Shown: piece by piece, positions 43,689 to 52,200 of the stretch
Numbering within the stretch: position 1 is the stretch's first letter
How the letters are laid out: the number at the start of each line of letters is the position of its first letter
Source of the DNA: Bin5 sp965218625
GTDB lineage: Bacteria; Chloroflexota; Anaerolineae; Caldilineales; Caldilineaceae
Length of the DNA: 64,000 nt
Assembly (NCBI GenBank): GCA_965218625.1
Contig: CBDCLG010000014.1
Coordinates: forward strand, 186,001 to 250,000
Direction: 5' to 3'
Program-made: the position numbers and the translations under genes
Notes under the pieces: generated by a model
What the model was told of the DNA's origin: nothing
Database searches by the model: none
The model's input: only the letters and a program-made list of their open reading frames with translations

Positions 43689-45485
43689 CTACTCCTCCGC
43701 CAGCAGGTAGAGAATCCCATCGGCATAGCCGGTAGCGTATACGTTGCCCTCTTCATCCTGGCCGATACTGCTAATTGGCACGCGTGCGCTGGCAACCAAC
43801 ATACTTTGCCACGCAGTACGCTCAGCCTGGGCCGGTTGCGGGTCGAGCTGTCGAATGCCATAGATCTCGCCGATACAGAAGTCGGCAAAGATGAAGTAGC
43901 CCTGCAATCCCGGGATCCGCTCTCCTCTGTAGACCGCGCCCCCAACGACGCCGCAGCCCCGAAGGTGACTGTATTCGGCCACAGGGAACGTCACGCCTTC
44001 TGCGCTGCAGATAATCGATTCATGCCAGTAACAGTTGGTGCCCTCCACGATGGACCAACCGTAGTTTTCGCCGCCGCGGCTCTCTGCAGGCAGGAAGTTT
44101 ACCTCTTCACGCCGGGCATCCCCCGTATCAGGGATGAATAGGTCACCCGTCAACGGGTCGAAGGCGAATCCCCATGGATTGCGCAGGCCCAGCGCCCAGA
44201 TCTCCGGGCGGTAGCTTTCATCGTCGAAAAAGGGATTGTCGGCGGGGATGGCGTAAGGCTCGACGTCCGACTCGACGTCGATGCGCAGAATTTTTCCGAG
44301 CAATGTGTCGGTCTGCTGCCCTCTCATTTCCGGGTCGTAAGGCGTGCCGCCATCGCCGCTGCCGATGTAAAGGTAGCCATCGCGCGGGCCAAATGCCATG
44401 TGGCCGCCGTTGTGCATAATGGCCGGCTGCTCGATCGTCAGAAGAACCTCTTCGCTGCCGGGGTCGGCCCTGTCGGGATCATCGCCGGTTATGAACCGGC
44501 TGATGGTTGTCGTTCCCTCGCTATCCGTGTAGCCCACGTAAAAATGCGGCTCCGCGGGGTAGGTTGGCGGAAAGACCAGGCCGACCAGGCCCTTCTCGCC
44601 GCAACAGCTGACGCGCTCCGAAACATCCAGGAAAGGCAGCTCGTTTATGACGCCGTCCTTGATGATGCGGATGCGCCCCTCCTGCTCGAGCACGAAGAGC
44701 CTCCCGCTGCCGTCGCCGGCGTGCGTAACCTGGACTGGAAGCTTCAGCCCGTCGGCCGCCGGTTTGAGATGCACGCGCGGCGCCGCTATCCCTTCTGACA
44801 TGTCGGACAGCGGCACGCCGAAGACATACAACTCGCGCCAGGCGACCCAGCTCGGGCTCTCAACCGTGTGGATATACACCTCGTTGACGGCCAGGGGCGG
44901 GTCGATCGTGAAAGTCAGGAAATCCCGGTCTTCGGTATAGGCATCGGTAAGCCGCGCGTAGAAGGTGCGGACGCCGGAACCATGGCCCAGCCACAGATCA
45001 TGCGTCGTCGGACCGGCAGGCGCCTGCGAAATCTGCGCCACCACTTTGTCCACCACGTACGGCTCGTCAAAAACGACTGAAAACCAGTGGGGCGCCGGTT
45101 GCAGCGCGCTCCAGTACGTTTCGGCATCGCGGTCGAGCGCGCGGTAGGCGATCTCAGATGGCGCCTGGCCTCCTGCCTCATTGATCGTCGTACCAACCCC
45201 GGTGCCCAGGCGCGCGATATCCATGCGCAGCGGCTGTGGCGTTTCGGTTGGGACGTTCAAGGGTGTGGAAGCAGCCGGCGCGACCTGGCCGGGACCGGCA
45301 ATCGGCACACAGGCCGCAACAGCGAGCAGCGCCAGCAGACCTGCCGCCAGGACGCCGATGGAGTTCACTGTAAAACGAAGCGTCTGCAATCTGCGCACAG
45401 CCCCAATCTGTCCCGCTGTGTCTTCGGGAACTGACCGCCGTCCGCTGCAAGTAATTTGGGAGGAGTTGGGAGGTGAGGCCGGCAT
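43689..45485 (-). CDS. PQQ-dependent sugar dehydrogenase-like lipoprotein with N-terminal discoidin-like domain
   Basis: A protein of up to 598 residues. The start is uncertain: ATG 45485 gives a long N-region before lipobox AVAAC (Cys59), and GTG 45398 would give a normal lipoprotein signal. Residues about 85-225 form a beta-sandwich resembling an F5/8-type carbohydrate-binding domain. The C-terminal 370 residues are a soluble aldose/sorbosone dehydrogenase-type six-bladed propeller: LFVLEQEGRIRII, CCGEKGLVGLVFPP, MHNGGHMAFGPRDGYLYIG, LGLRNPWGFAFDP, GGENYGWSIVEGTNCY. It would oxidise sugars outside the cytoplasm using PQQ; no PQQ synthesis genes are seen here. Confidence 0.85.
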   Translation of the reverse strand: MPASPPNSSQITCSGRRSVPEDTAGQIGAVRRLQTLRFTVNSIGVLAAGLLALLAVAACVPIAGPGQVAPAASTPLNVPTETPQPLRMDIARLGTGVGTTINEAGGQAPSEIAYRALDRDAETYWSALQPAPHWFSVVFDEPYVVDKVVAQISQAPAGPTTHDLWLGHGSGVRTFYARLTDAYTEDRDFLTFTIDPPLAVNEVYIHTVESPSWVAWRELYVFGVPLSDMSEGIAAPRVHLKPAADGLKLPVQVTHAGDGSGRLFVLEQEGRIRIIKDGVINELPFLDVSERVSCCGEKGLVGLVFPPTYPAEPHFYVGYTDSEGTTTISRFITGDDPDRADPGSEEVLLTIEQPAIMHNGGHMAFGPRDGYLYIGSGDGGTPYDPEMRGQQTDTLLGKILRIDVESDVEPYAIPADNPFFDDESYRPEIWALGLRNPWGFAFDPLTGDLFIPDTGDARREEVNFLPAESRGGENYGWSIVEGTNCYWHESIICSAEGVTFPVAEYSHLRGCGVVGGAVYRGERIPGLQGYFIFADFCIGEIYGIRQLDPQPAQAERTAWQSMLVASARVPISSIGQDEEGNVYATGYADGILYLLAEE

Positions 45486-45554
45486 GCAAAAAGTGTATCA
45501 CCCACACCGGCCGCTGGAAAGTTGGCAAGCGTCGCGCCTCGCCGCACGCACAGC

Positions 45555-46460
45555 TCAATGCTGGCGGCCCCGCAGCCTCGGGTCCAGCACGTCGCGCAGC
45601 CAGTCGCCCAGCAGGTTCGCGCCCAGCACCACGAGCATGATCGCCAGCGCCGGAAAGACGCTCGGATACCACGCCGTCGTCACGAAGTCGCGCGCGTCGG
45701 CAACCATCTTGCCCCAGGTCGGGATCAGCGTCGAGACGCCGAACCCGAGGAAGCTCAGCGCCGACTCGGTCAGGATCATCGAGCCGAACGAAAGCGTGGC
45801 CGCGACGATGACCGGCGCCACCGCATTGGGCAGGATGTGGCGGAACATGATGCGGGCGTCGTCCGCGCCGATCGCGCGCGCAGCCTCGACAAAGTCCCGC
45901 TCGCGGATGCTCAGCACCTCGCCGCGAATCAGGCGCGCATAGCCGACCCAGGCGCCGATTCCCAGAAAGAGGATGATGTTGAGCAGGCCGCCGCCGATGA
46001 AAGCGACCGCGGCGATCAGCAGCACCAGGAAAGGAATCGCCGTCTGCGTATCCGCCACCCGCATGATGATGTCGCCGGCCAGGCCGCCGCGGTAGCCCGC
46101 GATCAGCCCCAGCACGATGCCGCTGACGAGACCGACGATCGTAGCCGTCGAACCGACCAGCAGCGAGATGCGCGAGCCCACCAGCACGCGGCTGAAGACG
46201 TCGCGGCCGATGTTGTCGGTGCCCATCAGGCCGACGCCGTTCTCCAGGTCGAGCCAGACCGGTTTGGCGAAGGGGTTGGCCAGGTCGATGGCGATCGGGT
46301 CCTTCGGGGCCAGCATCGGCCCGAAGATCGCCATGAAAAAGAACCCGACCAGGAGGAAGCCGCCGACGATGCCCTGGCGGTGTTTCCAGGCATCGCTCCA
46401 AGTGCTGGTCGTTCGTCGGCGGCTGATGAGTTGCCGCTGATCAAGGAAAGTGGTTGTCAT
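45555..46460 (-). CDS. ABC transporter permease, DppC/OppC type
   Basis: A 301-residue inner-membrane subunit of a peptide/nickel-type importer, starting at ATG 46460. It has six hydrophobic segments, an N-terminal cytoplasmic stretch ending in WKHRQGIVGGFLL, the periplasmic loop LMGTDNIGRDVFSRVL typical of DppC, and the EAA-like loop DFVEAARAIGADDARIMFRHIL that contacts the ATPase. It is third in an order of binding protein, permease B, (gap), permease C, and no ATPase gene follows. Confidence 0.9.
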   Translation of the reverse strand: MTTTFLDQRQLISRRRTTSTWSDAWKHRQGIVGGFLLVGFFFMAIFGPMLAPKDPIAIDLANPFAKPVWLDLENGVGLMGTDNIGRDVFSRVLVGSRISLLVGSTATIVGLVSGIVLGLIAGYRGGLAGDIIMRVADTQTAIPFLVLLIAAVAFIGGGLLNIILFLGIGAWVGYARLIRGEVLSIRERDFVEAARAIGADDARIMFRHILPNAVAPVIVAATLSFGSMILTESALSFLGFGVSTLIPTWGKMVADARDFVTTAWYPSVFPALAIMLVVLGANLLGDWLRDVLDPRLRGRQH

Positions 46461-46490
46461 TGCTTCTGATTCTTGGTTTAGAAACAACAA

Positions 46491-46706
46491 GCTGAGGACT
46501 TGAGACGCTTGAGTACCTGCTCTGCTCTATCTTCAAGTCCACGATCAATACCAGGAGGTTTCGACTGCTGCGTTACAGCGAAAGTCCAATTTCACAAAGC
46601 ACGCGCCGGATCCGGGCATGCTTGCCTATCATTCTTCCTCTTACAAACCTACCGTCTTACCGTGTTTCCCTAACACTTTCCCACAGTATCGCGGCACGGG
46701 CCGTTA
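46491..46706. other. Spacer within the peptide-ABC operon
   Basis: No gene is seen. A/T-richer than the flanking transporter genes. Confidence 0.4.
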
Positions 46707-46964
46707 TCAATTGAGAGCCATTACTATCAGTGCCATTCCAACGACGGCTCCAGCGATTCCGGCGGTGAACATCAGCGGAGTATAACTCCAAACCTCCCCT
46801 TTTTGCCTCCATGCCACTACCCCAAGAGCAATGCTCAGAAGCGCGCATAGCACTATGAACGCGCTGACCATGATGTTCGAACCTGATGACGAAAACAATG
46901 TTCCTGCGCCCAGGAAGCCTACAAGTCCCGCAACGATTGCGCCGATACCGAGTGATTTTCTCAC
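46707..46964 (-). CDS. Small membrane protein
   Basis: An 85-residue protein with three hydrophobic segments (SLGIGAIVAGLVGFLGAG, IMVSAFIVLCALLSIALGVV, LMFTAGIAGAVVGMALIVMA) and short polar loops, so almost wholly intramembrane. The start is GTG at 46964 with AAAAGGAG nine bases upstream, a strong site. It lies between the two permease genes of a peptide-type ABC operon on the same strand but is unrelated to that family. Function unknown; possibly an inserted accessory gene. Confidence 0.65.
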   Translation of the reverse strand: MRKSLGIGAIVAGLVGFLGAGTLFSSSGSNIMVSAFIVLCALLSIALGVVAWRQKGEVWSYTPLMFTAGIAGAVVGMALIVMALN

Positions 46965-47408
46965 GGCTGCAACTCCTTTTAGAGTTAGACAATATTTGTT
47001 TTCGGTTCGATTGCACTGCTATGGGAAGATCGTGTCTTCTGTGCTTTGCCCCTCCGCTATGCTTGCCGGAATCCAGTCGTCGGCCCGCCTGATCTGTGAA
47101 GTTGTCCCATAGATCTCTTCCTTCGGAAAGCAACTTGTGAAGGAAGAGAGCATACCTACCAAATCGATCGACTTCCTCTATACAATCAAGCCTCTTTAGC
47201 TTCGGGAACGAGTCACGGCTAGATCCCGATGTCATTTCTGAAGACCACGCAACCAGGCGACATCTACACTCTATCTGAAATCAGTTTGGACTCTGACTCA
47301 CCAGATTCTCGTAATCGAAGCCCGCCTCGCGAACCAACGCCGTCAATCAAATCCATCACATAAATCAGACGAATCACAGTTCAGACAAATACCAACGAAC
47401 CCCAAGAA
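46965..47408. other. Long spacer, nothing recognised
   Basis: A 444-bp gap between dppB-like and the small membrane protein gene. No protein-like frame or strong hairpin was noticed. Gaps of this size are unusual inside Dpp-type operons. Confidence 0.45.
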
Positions 47409-48344
47409 CTACCGATGTCTAACCCTCGGATCAACCATCACATAGACCAAGTCCATCACAAGGAAAGTAACAACCGTCAATACGGAAAAGAGAATCACAT
47501 CCAGAAAGACAACAGGATAATCGCGCGCCATCACCGACTGCGCCATCAGGTTCCCCACGCCCGGCCACGAGAAGACGACCTCGACGACCACCACCGTCCC
47601 GATCAGATGCGGCAGCGACGAAAGCGTCACCGTAATCACCGACATACTGCCGTTGCGCAGCGCATGGCCGAAGATGACGACGCGCTCGGAAAGACCCTTG
47701 GCGCGCGCGGTGCGCACGTAGTCCTGGCCGAGCGCCTCCAACATGCCGGAACGGGCGATGCGGGCCACGGTCGCGATCAGTCCGGTCGAGAGGGTGACTG
47801 CCGGCAGGATCAGATGTTTCCAGGTCCCGACGCCGGACGTTGGCAAAAGTCTGAGTTCTACCGAAAAGATCAGGATCAGAACGATCGCCAGAAAGAATTG
47901 CGGCGTCACGATCCCCAGGACGGCGCCCATGGTTGCGGCGGTGTCGATCATTGTCCCCCTGCGCAGCGCCGCCAGAATTCCGAGCGGCAGGCCGAGGGCA
48001 ATGCCCAGAACGACAGCCGCACCTCCCAGGCGGAGACTGTTGGGCAACCGCTTGAAGATCACGCGCGTGGTCGGCACGCCGTAGCGAAACGAGTAGCCGA
48101 AATCCAGCTGCAGCGTGCGTTGCCAGAAAACGAAATACTGAATGATGGGGTGCTTGTCCAGCCCCATCTTGCGCCGGATCTCCTCGTACTCCTCCTTGAT
48201 ATCCTCAGGAGAGCGATGCGGGTCCAGGTTGACGCCCAGGCTGGCGGGATCACCGGACACGCGGATCAGGAAGAAGACCAGCGTTACCACCAGGAATATA
48301 ACAAGGACCGCCTGCAGCAGACGGCGGATGACAAAGGCTCTCAT
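47409..48344 (-). CDS. ABC transporter permease, DppB/OppB type
   Basis: A 311-residue permease: MRAFVIRRLLQAVLVIFLV at the N-terminus is the classical DppB start. LQLDFGYSFRYGVPTTRVI, the EAA-like loop DYVRTARAKGLSERVVIFGHAL and FSWPGVGNLMAQSVMARDYP are family signatures. Six transmembrane segments. It lies 73 bp downstream of the binding-protein gene and pairs with the DppC-type permease further downstream. Confidence 0.92.
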   Translation of the reverse strand: MRAFVIRRLLQAVLVIFLVVTLVFFLIRVSGDPASLGVNLDPHRSPEDIKEEYEEIRRKMGLDKHPIIQYFVFWQRTLQLDFGYSFRYGVPTTRVIFKRLPNSLRLGGAAVVLGIALGLPLGILAALRRGTMIDTAATMGAVLGIVTPQFFLAIVLILIFSVELRLLPTSGVGTWKHLILPAVTLSTGLIATVARIARSGMLEALGQDYVRTARAKGLSERVVIFGHALRNGSMSVITVTLSSLPHLIGTVVVVEVVFSWPGVGNLMAQSVMARDYPVVFLDVILFSVLTVVTFLVMDLVYVMVDPRVRHR

Positions 48345-48417
48345 GGCAGGTTTTGTGCGAGAAGAGAGGAGTGAGGACAGGACGCCTCACTCCCCTTCGG
48401 TCACTCTTCGACTCTCC

Positions 48418-49980
48418 CTATTCCGTCGGGATGAAGATCTCGAAGGACCTGCTGAAGCTCAGCTCCGGCAGGTTCGGGGCCAGCGCGTACAGCGCCGGGA
48501 TCGTGTAGGCGTGCACCGCCTGCGCATTGTCGCAGATGTAGGCCGCGATGTCCTTGACAACCTGCTCGCGCACGACCGGGTCGGCGATGGTGCGCTTCTC
48601 GGCTCCCATCTCAAGGAACCCGGGATCCGGCGCGGTATCGCCGACAGGACCCCACATCGAGGTCGTGTTGTCGGCGAGATACCAGTTCAGACCGATGTTC
48701 ATGATCGGCGGCAGGGTCTGGTCGATCAGCTCCTGCAGCCACACTGAGGACTCGGGGTACTCCATCTCGACGGTGATGCCGACCTGCGCCCACTGCGCGG
48801 CGAGGGCATCCATGAAGGTGCGGTCGCGGAAGTAGCGGCCGGTCGTGGCCGAACCCGTCACGGTGAAGCCGTCGGGATAGCCGGCCTCAGCCAGCAGCTC
48901 CTTCGCCTTCTCGGGGTTGTACGGATAGCTCTGCACGTCCGGGTTGTAGCCGAAGCCGCCCGGCGCCACGATCTGGCGCTCGAGCTTCGTGCCGTATCCG
49001 CCCGCGATCGTGCCGTACATGCCGTCAAGGTCGAGCGCGTAGAGCATCGCCTGACGCACGCGCACGTCCGCCATCCGCTCGTCGCGGCCGTAGATGTTGA
49101 GGCCGACATACATGCTCTGCATGCTGTCGCCGGCGTAGAGCTCGAAGCCCTCCGCAGTCAGGCTATCGACCTGGTCCGGGGGCACGTGGGCGGCGATGTG
49201 AATCTCACCGCTCTTGAGCGCGGCCACGCGCACCGCGGACTCCGGCATGTGCCGGAAGGTCACCTTCTCGATGACCGGCACGCCGTCCGGGTGGTCTTCC
49301 CAGCGCTCGAGGGTGATGTGGCTGTCGCGCTGCCAGTTCGAGAACTTGTAGGGACCGGTGCCGACCGGCTCCTCGATGTAGCCGTCAAGCCCGACCGCCT
49401 CGAGGTGGTCCGGCGCCAGCGGCATATGATTCGCAAACAGATTGGCCCAGCGATCGATCGGCTCGACCAGGGTGAACTCCATCGTGTAGTCGTCGATCAC
49501 CTCGTACGACTCATAGTCGTTCAGCTGGCGGAAGGACCAGGTGAACTTCTGCGGATCGGCCGCCTTGAGCAGCTCGAAGCTCTTGGCCAGGCCCGGCGCC
49601 GTCAGCAGCTCGCCGTTGTGGAACTCGATGCCTTCCTTGATCACGATGCGCACCGTGACGTCGTCGACCAGCTCCATCGAATCGAGCAGCACCGGGTCGA
49701 TGGAGCCGGTCTCCTCGTTCAGCACCGCCAGCGTCTCGTACAGCAGTTTCGAGAAGATGCGCGACTGCAGCGAGGGCACCGTATTGCCGACCAGCGTCAC
49801 AGGCAGCGCGCCCATGCCGATGATCATCTCATCCGGGTAGCCTTCATCGGCCATTTCGCCCATATCGTCGGCGGGCATAGCCGCGGAGCCGCCCGTGTCG
49901 GCTGCGACACAGCCGGACATGACGAGCAGCGCCAGCAACGCCGCCAGAATCCAGACACGTGAAAACCTTCTACCAACCAT
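48418..49980 (-). CDS. ABC transporter substrate-binding lipoprotein (peptide/nickel family 5)
   Basis: A 520-residue family 5 extracellular solute-binding protein. Start at ATG 49980 with AGGAG upstream; the frame extending to 50178 is leader DNA. Lipobox LVMSGC follows a good hydrophobic stretch. A Gly/Ala/Asp-rich, Met-containing linker (SAAMPADDMGEMADEGYPDE) precedes the bilobed domain, with VIKEGIEFHNGELLTA, EEPVGTGPYKFSNW, AMLYALDLDGMYGTIAGGYG and YNPEKAKELLAEAGYPDGF. Likely ligands are peptides, or oligosaccharides as in some Chloroflexota members. First gene of the operon. Confidence 0.93.
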   Translation of the reverse strand: MVGRRFSRVWILAALLALLVMSGCVAADTGGSAAMPADDMGEMADEGYPDEMIIGMGALPVTLVGNTVPSLQSRIFSKLLYETLAVLNEETGSIDPVLLDSMELVDDVTVRIVIKEGIEFHNGELLTAPGLAKSFELLKAADPQKFTWSFRQLNDYESYEVIDDYTMEFTLVEPIDRWANLFANHMPLAPDHLEAVGLDGYIEEPVGTGPYKFSNWQRDSHITLERWEDHPDGVPVIEKVTFRHMPESAVRVAALKSGEIHIAAHVPPDQVDSLTAEGFELYAGDSMQSMYVGLNIYGRDERMADVRVRQAMLYALDLDGMYGTIAGGYGTKLERQIVAPGGFGYNPDVQSYPYNPEKAKELLAEAGYPDGFTVTGSATTGRYFRDRTFMDALAAQWAQVGITVEMEYPESSVWLQELIDQTLPPIMNIGLNWYLADNTTSMWGPVGDTAPDPGFLEMGAEKRTIADPVVREQVVKDIAAYICDNAQAVHAYTIPALYALAPNLPELSFSRSFEIFIPTE

Positions 49981-50228
49981 TCTGTTCTCCTGTGCGTTTG
50001 TAAAGAGGTTGAGTTGAACATCGGTACAGTTCGGGTGAACTGCGTGCCGCCGTGGCAAAAACAGTGCACGGTCTACACGAAGAGCGCGGAATGTGCACAT
50101 TTTTGGGTGTGGGGAGATGGGGTTAGGCGGTGTGCGCGGCGGTGGGGTGGATCTCGGCTCGGTGGTGAAGTGGCTCAAGCTGAATCAGACGGCGGCGTCG
50201 GACTGGGTGGGTGCCTTGGTGCGCCAAA

Positions 50229-50258
50229 CTGGACTGGAAAGGAGCAATAGAGTATAAT
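50229..50258 (+). promoter_or_regulatory. Promoter of the SBD-HNH gene
   Basis: CTGGAC (50229-50234), 18-nt spacer, TATAAT (50253-50258). It matches the promoter at 57648-57677 base for base around the -10 and start region. Confidence 0.7.
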
Positions 50259-50275
50259 CTCGCCCCAAGTCGTTG

Positions 50276-50304
50276 CCAGGCAGCACTCCCCTCACTCTGC
50301 CTGG
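50276..50304 (+). promoter_or_regulatory. Leader hairpin/operator of the SBD-HNH gene
   Basis: Perfect 8-bp arms CCAGGCAG (50276-50283) and CTGCCTGG (50297-50304), 13-nt loop, between promoter and start codon. The second copy of the leader keeps seven of eight pairs (57695-57723), so the structure is conserved and may be regulatory. Confidence 0.6.
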
Positions 50305-50341
50305 TTTACTCCTGATTCCTCAGCTCGACTTCTCACGACTG

Positions 50342-51229
50342 ATGGATAGAGAAGAAATAACTCGAAAGTTTGAAACCTTGAGAGTATGGCAGAGGGGCGA
50401 TCAAAGGGCGCCTCATAAACCTCTTCTTGTTCTGAATGCGATCGGAAAACTTCTGCAAGGGGAGGACCGACTTCTTCCCTATTCCGAATCGGATGAGAAG
50501 CTCGGGATTCTTCTGCGAGAGTTCGGCCCGAAGCGACAGAACTACCATACTCAACTTCCATTTTGGCGGCTCCAAAACGATGGAGTGTGGGAGATACCTG
50601 AAGCATACTTGGTGAGTCAGACACCAGGTGGGGATGCCAGAAAGAGCGATCTAGATGTGTACGAAGTTTCGGGTGGCTTCACCGAAGAAATCGCCCGTCA
50701 GCTGCAAGACGATGCCGACCTGGCGTTGCGAATCGCCCAGGGCATGTTGGACGCCCACTTTCCCCCTTCGATCCACGAAGATATTCTGCAGGCTGTCGAG
50801 ATAAAGTTACCCTTGGCAGGTGTTGGCAGAGTCAAACGCGACTCAATTTTCCTGGAGAATGTTCTCAAAGCCTACGAATATCGCTGTGCGGTCTGCGGCT
50901 TCGATGTGCGGTTGCGCCATCACCCGGTGGCATTGGAAGCCGCCCATATCAAATGGAAACAGGCCGGGGGACCCAACGAAGAGACGAACGGTCTAGCACT
51001 ATGTGTACTCCACCAGAGACTATTCGACCGTGGCGCCTTTACCTTGTCCAAGCAGTTGCAAGTAATGGTCTCTGATGAAGCCAACGGTTCCGCCGGCTTC
51101 CAGGAGTGGCTGATGCGGTATCACGGTCAGACGCTAGGTTTTCCTCAGAGGAAGTCCTATTGCCCGGATGAGAAGTTCATCTCTTGGCACGTGAAAGAGG
51201 TGTTTCAGGGGGACTTCCGTGAACTGTGA
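50342..51229 (+). CDS. Type IV restriction endonuclease: sulfur-binding domain plus HNH nuclease
   Basis: A 295-residue protein resembling ScoMcrA/SprMcrA-type enzymes that bind phosphorothioate-modified DNA and cut nearby. The N-terminal ~155 residues match the sulfur-binding domain pattern: RVWQRGDQRAPHKPLLVL (14-31) and LPFWRLQNDGVWE (72-84). The canonical Tyr before PFWRL is Leu here, so specificity could differ. The C-terminal HNH domain has zinc ligands Cys182/Cys185 and Cys221/His224 and the core EAAHIKW (His202)...Asn216...LCVLHQRLFDRG. Start at 50342 matches the second SBD gene in this window. No dnd or ssp modification genes are seen. Targeting modified foreign DNA is the family role. 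Confidence 0.85.
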   Translation: MDREEITRKFETLRVWQRGDQRAPHKPLLVLNAIGKLLQGEDRLLPYSESDEKLGILLREFGPKRQNYHTQLPFWRLQNDGVWEIPEAYLVSQTPGGDARKSDLDVYEVSGGFTEEIARQLQDDADLALRIAQGMLDAHFPPSIHEDILQAVEIKLPLAGVGRVKRDSIFLENVLKAYEYRCAVCGFDVRLRHHPVALEAAHIKWKQAGGPNEETNGLALCVLHQRLFDRGAFTLSKQLQVMVSDEANGSAGFQEWLMRYHGQTLGFPQRKSYCPDEKFISWHVKEVFQGDFREL

Positions 51230-51399
51230 ACTTGATGAGCCGAAATGTGACTCTCCAAACAGGATTAGTGTGCCCATGCTTTGCGGGACGTCTCCAATTT
51301 TCTTTTGAAAACGATAATCTGGAATGCTCTCTATGGGGATCAGATACCTATAGTGGGCAATCGGGATACATGCAAGAATGAACTTTAGGAGAAGAACAA

Positions 51400-52200
51400 G
51401 TGATCAGTTTGGAGCGAGCATTCAGCGATACTGAAAGGGCCGCCGGGTCGGCGCTCAAGGCGGCGAGAGGACTAAGCAACCAGGCCAGGGCGCTGGAGCG
51501 GGCCGCCAAGACAGGAAACATTACGGCGATTAAGCGAGAACAGGGCAAGCTTGCCGAAGCTCTTAGTCTCCTGCAGCAGGAGGTACAGAACGCAGCAGCG
51601 TCATGGCCTTTCGCGGACGAGGAAGTGGAACAGTACCTCAACGAACGATACGCAGATGAACTCCAGACGGCCGCTGCCGACGTAGGTCTCAAAGTGTACG
51701 AGCGTGACGGAAATCTTTTTTCCTACCCCTCTATATTGCGCGTGTTGCCGCGCGAGAATGCAGTTAGAGTTGACAGGAAGAAGAATTCTACGATTCGCCC
51801 GTCCCACTTGGCCGACCAACTTCTCAAGAGTCAGACAAAGAGCAGTGGCTTTACTCCTGCCCGATTCCTTGAGTCTCTCTATTCTGTTTACACGGGCATC
51901 TTGAGCAGGGAAGATTCTGGGCGTCTGATGAAAACCACCGGGATCGTAGTTCCTCTGATAAAGATTTACAGACTCATAACTGCTCTACCGGGTGCCGACC
52001 GCGAGTATGACCGAAGCGACTTTGCCAGAGACATTTATATGCTCGATGCAGAAGGACCACGCCAAACGCGCAGAGGCGCTACGGTCTCCTTCCCCTCATC
52101 TACTGGGGCACGCCGCCGTTCTAGCGACTTGTTTACATTTGTAGGACCGGAGGGACAGAGCGTTGAGTTCTATGGTTTGAGATTCAGTGAGGAGATTTAA
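51400..52200 (+). CDS. Unknown protein, first gene of the ATPase-SNF2 module
   Basis: A 266-residue soluble protein starting at GTG 51400 with AGGAG upstream. Residues 1-75 are Ala/Glu/Lys-rich and likely helical or coiled coil. The rest contains FADEEVEQYLNERYADEL, LFSYPSILRVLPRENAVRVD and FVGPEGQSVEFYGLRFSEEI. No nuclease, kinase or binding motif is recognised. Its stop overlaps the next start by one base (TAATG), so it is the first cistron of a tight four-gene unit with AAA-like and SNF2 proteins. It may be the specificity or effector component. Confidence 0.8.
   Translation: MISLERAFSDTERAAGSALKAARGLSNQARALERAAKTGNITAIKREQGKLAEALSLLQQEVQNAAASWPFADEEVEQYLNERYADELQTAAADVGLKVYERDGNLFSYPSILRVLPRENAVRVDRKKNSTIRPSHLADQLLKSQTKSSGFTPARFLESLYSVYTGILSREDSGRLMKTTGIVVPLIKIYRLITALPGADREYDRSDFARDIYMLDAEGPRQTRRGATVSFPSSTGARRRSSDLFTFVGPEGQSVEFYGLRFSEEI

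Larger units (their letters stand above)
50026..50341 (+). repeat. Direct repeat A: duplicated leader of the SBD-HNH gene
   Basis: About 316 bp that recurs, diverged but clearly alignable, at 57443-57761. Shared elements in order: a CAGTTC/GAACTG inverted repeat, GTGCCGCC, GGCAAAAACAG, TCTACACGAAGAGCG, a G-rich tract, the promoter with TATAATCTCGCCCCAAGTC, a GGCAG/CTGCC hairpin and the leader TTTACTCCTGATTCCTCAGC up to the ATG. The similarity continues into the coding sequence. Confidence 0.9.
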
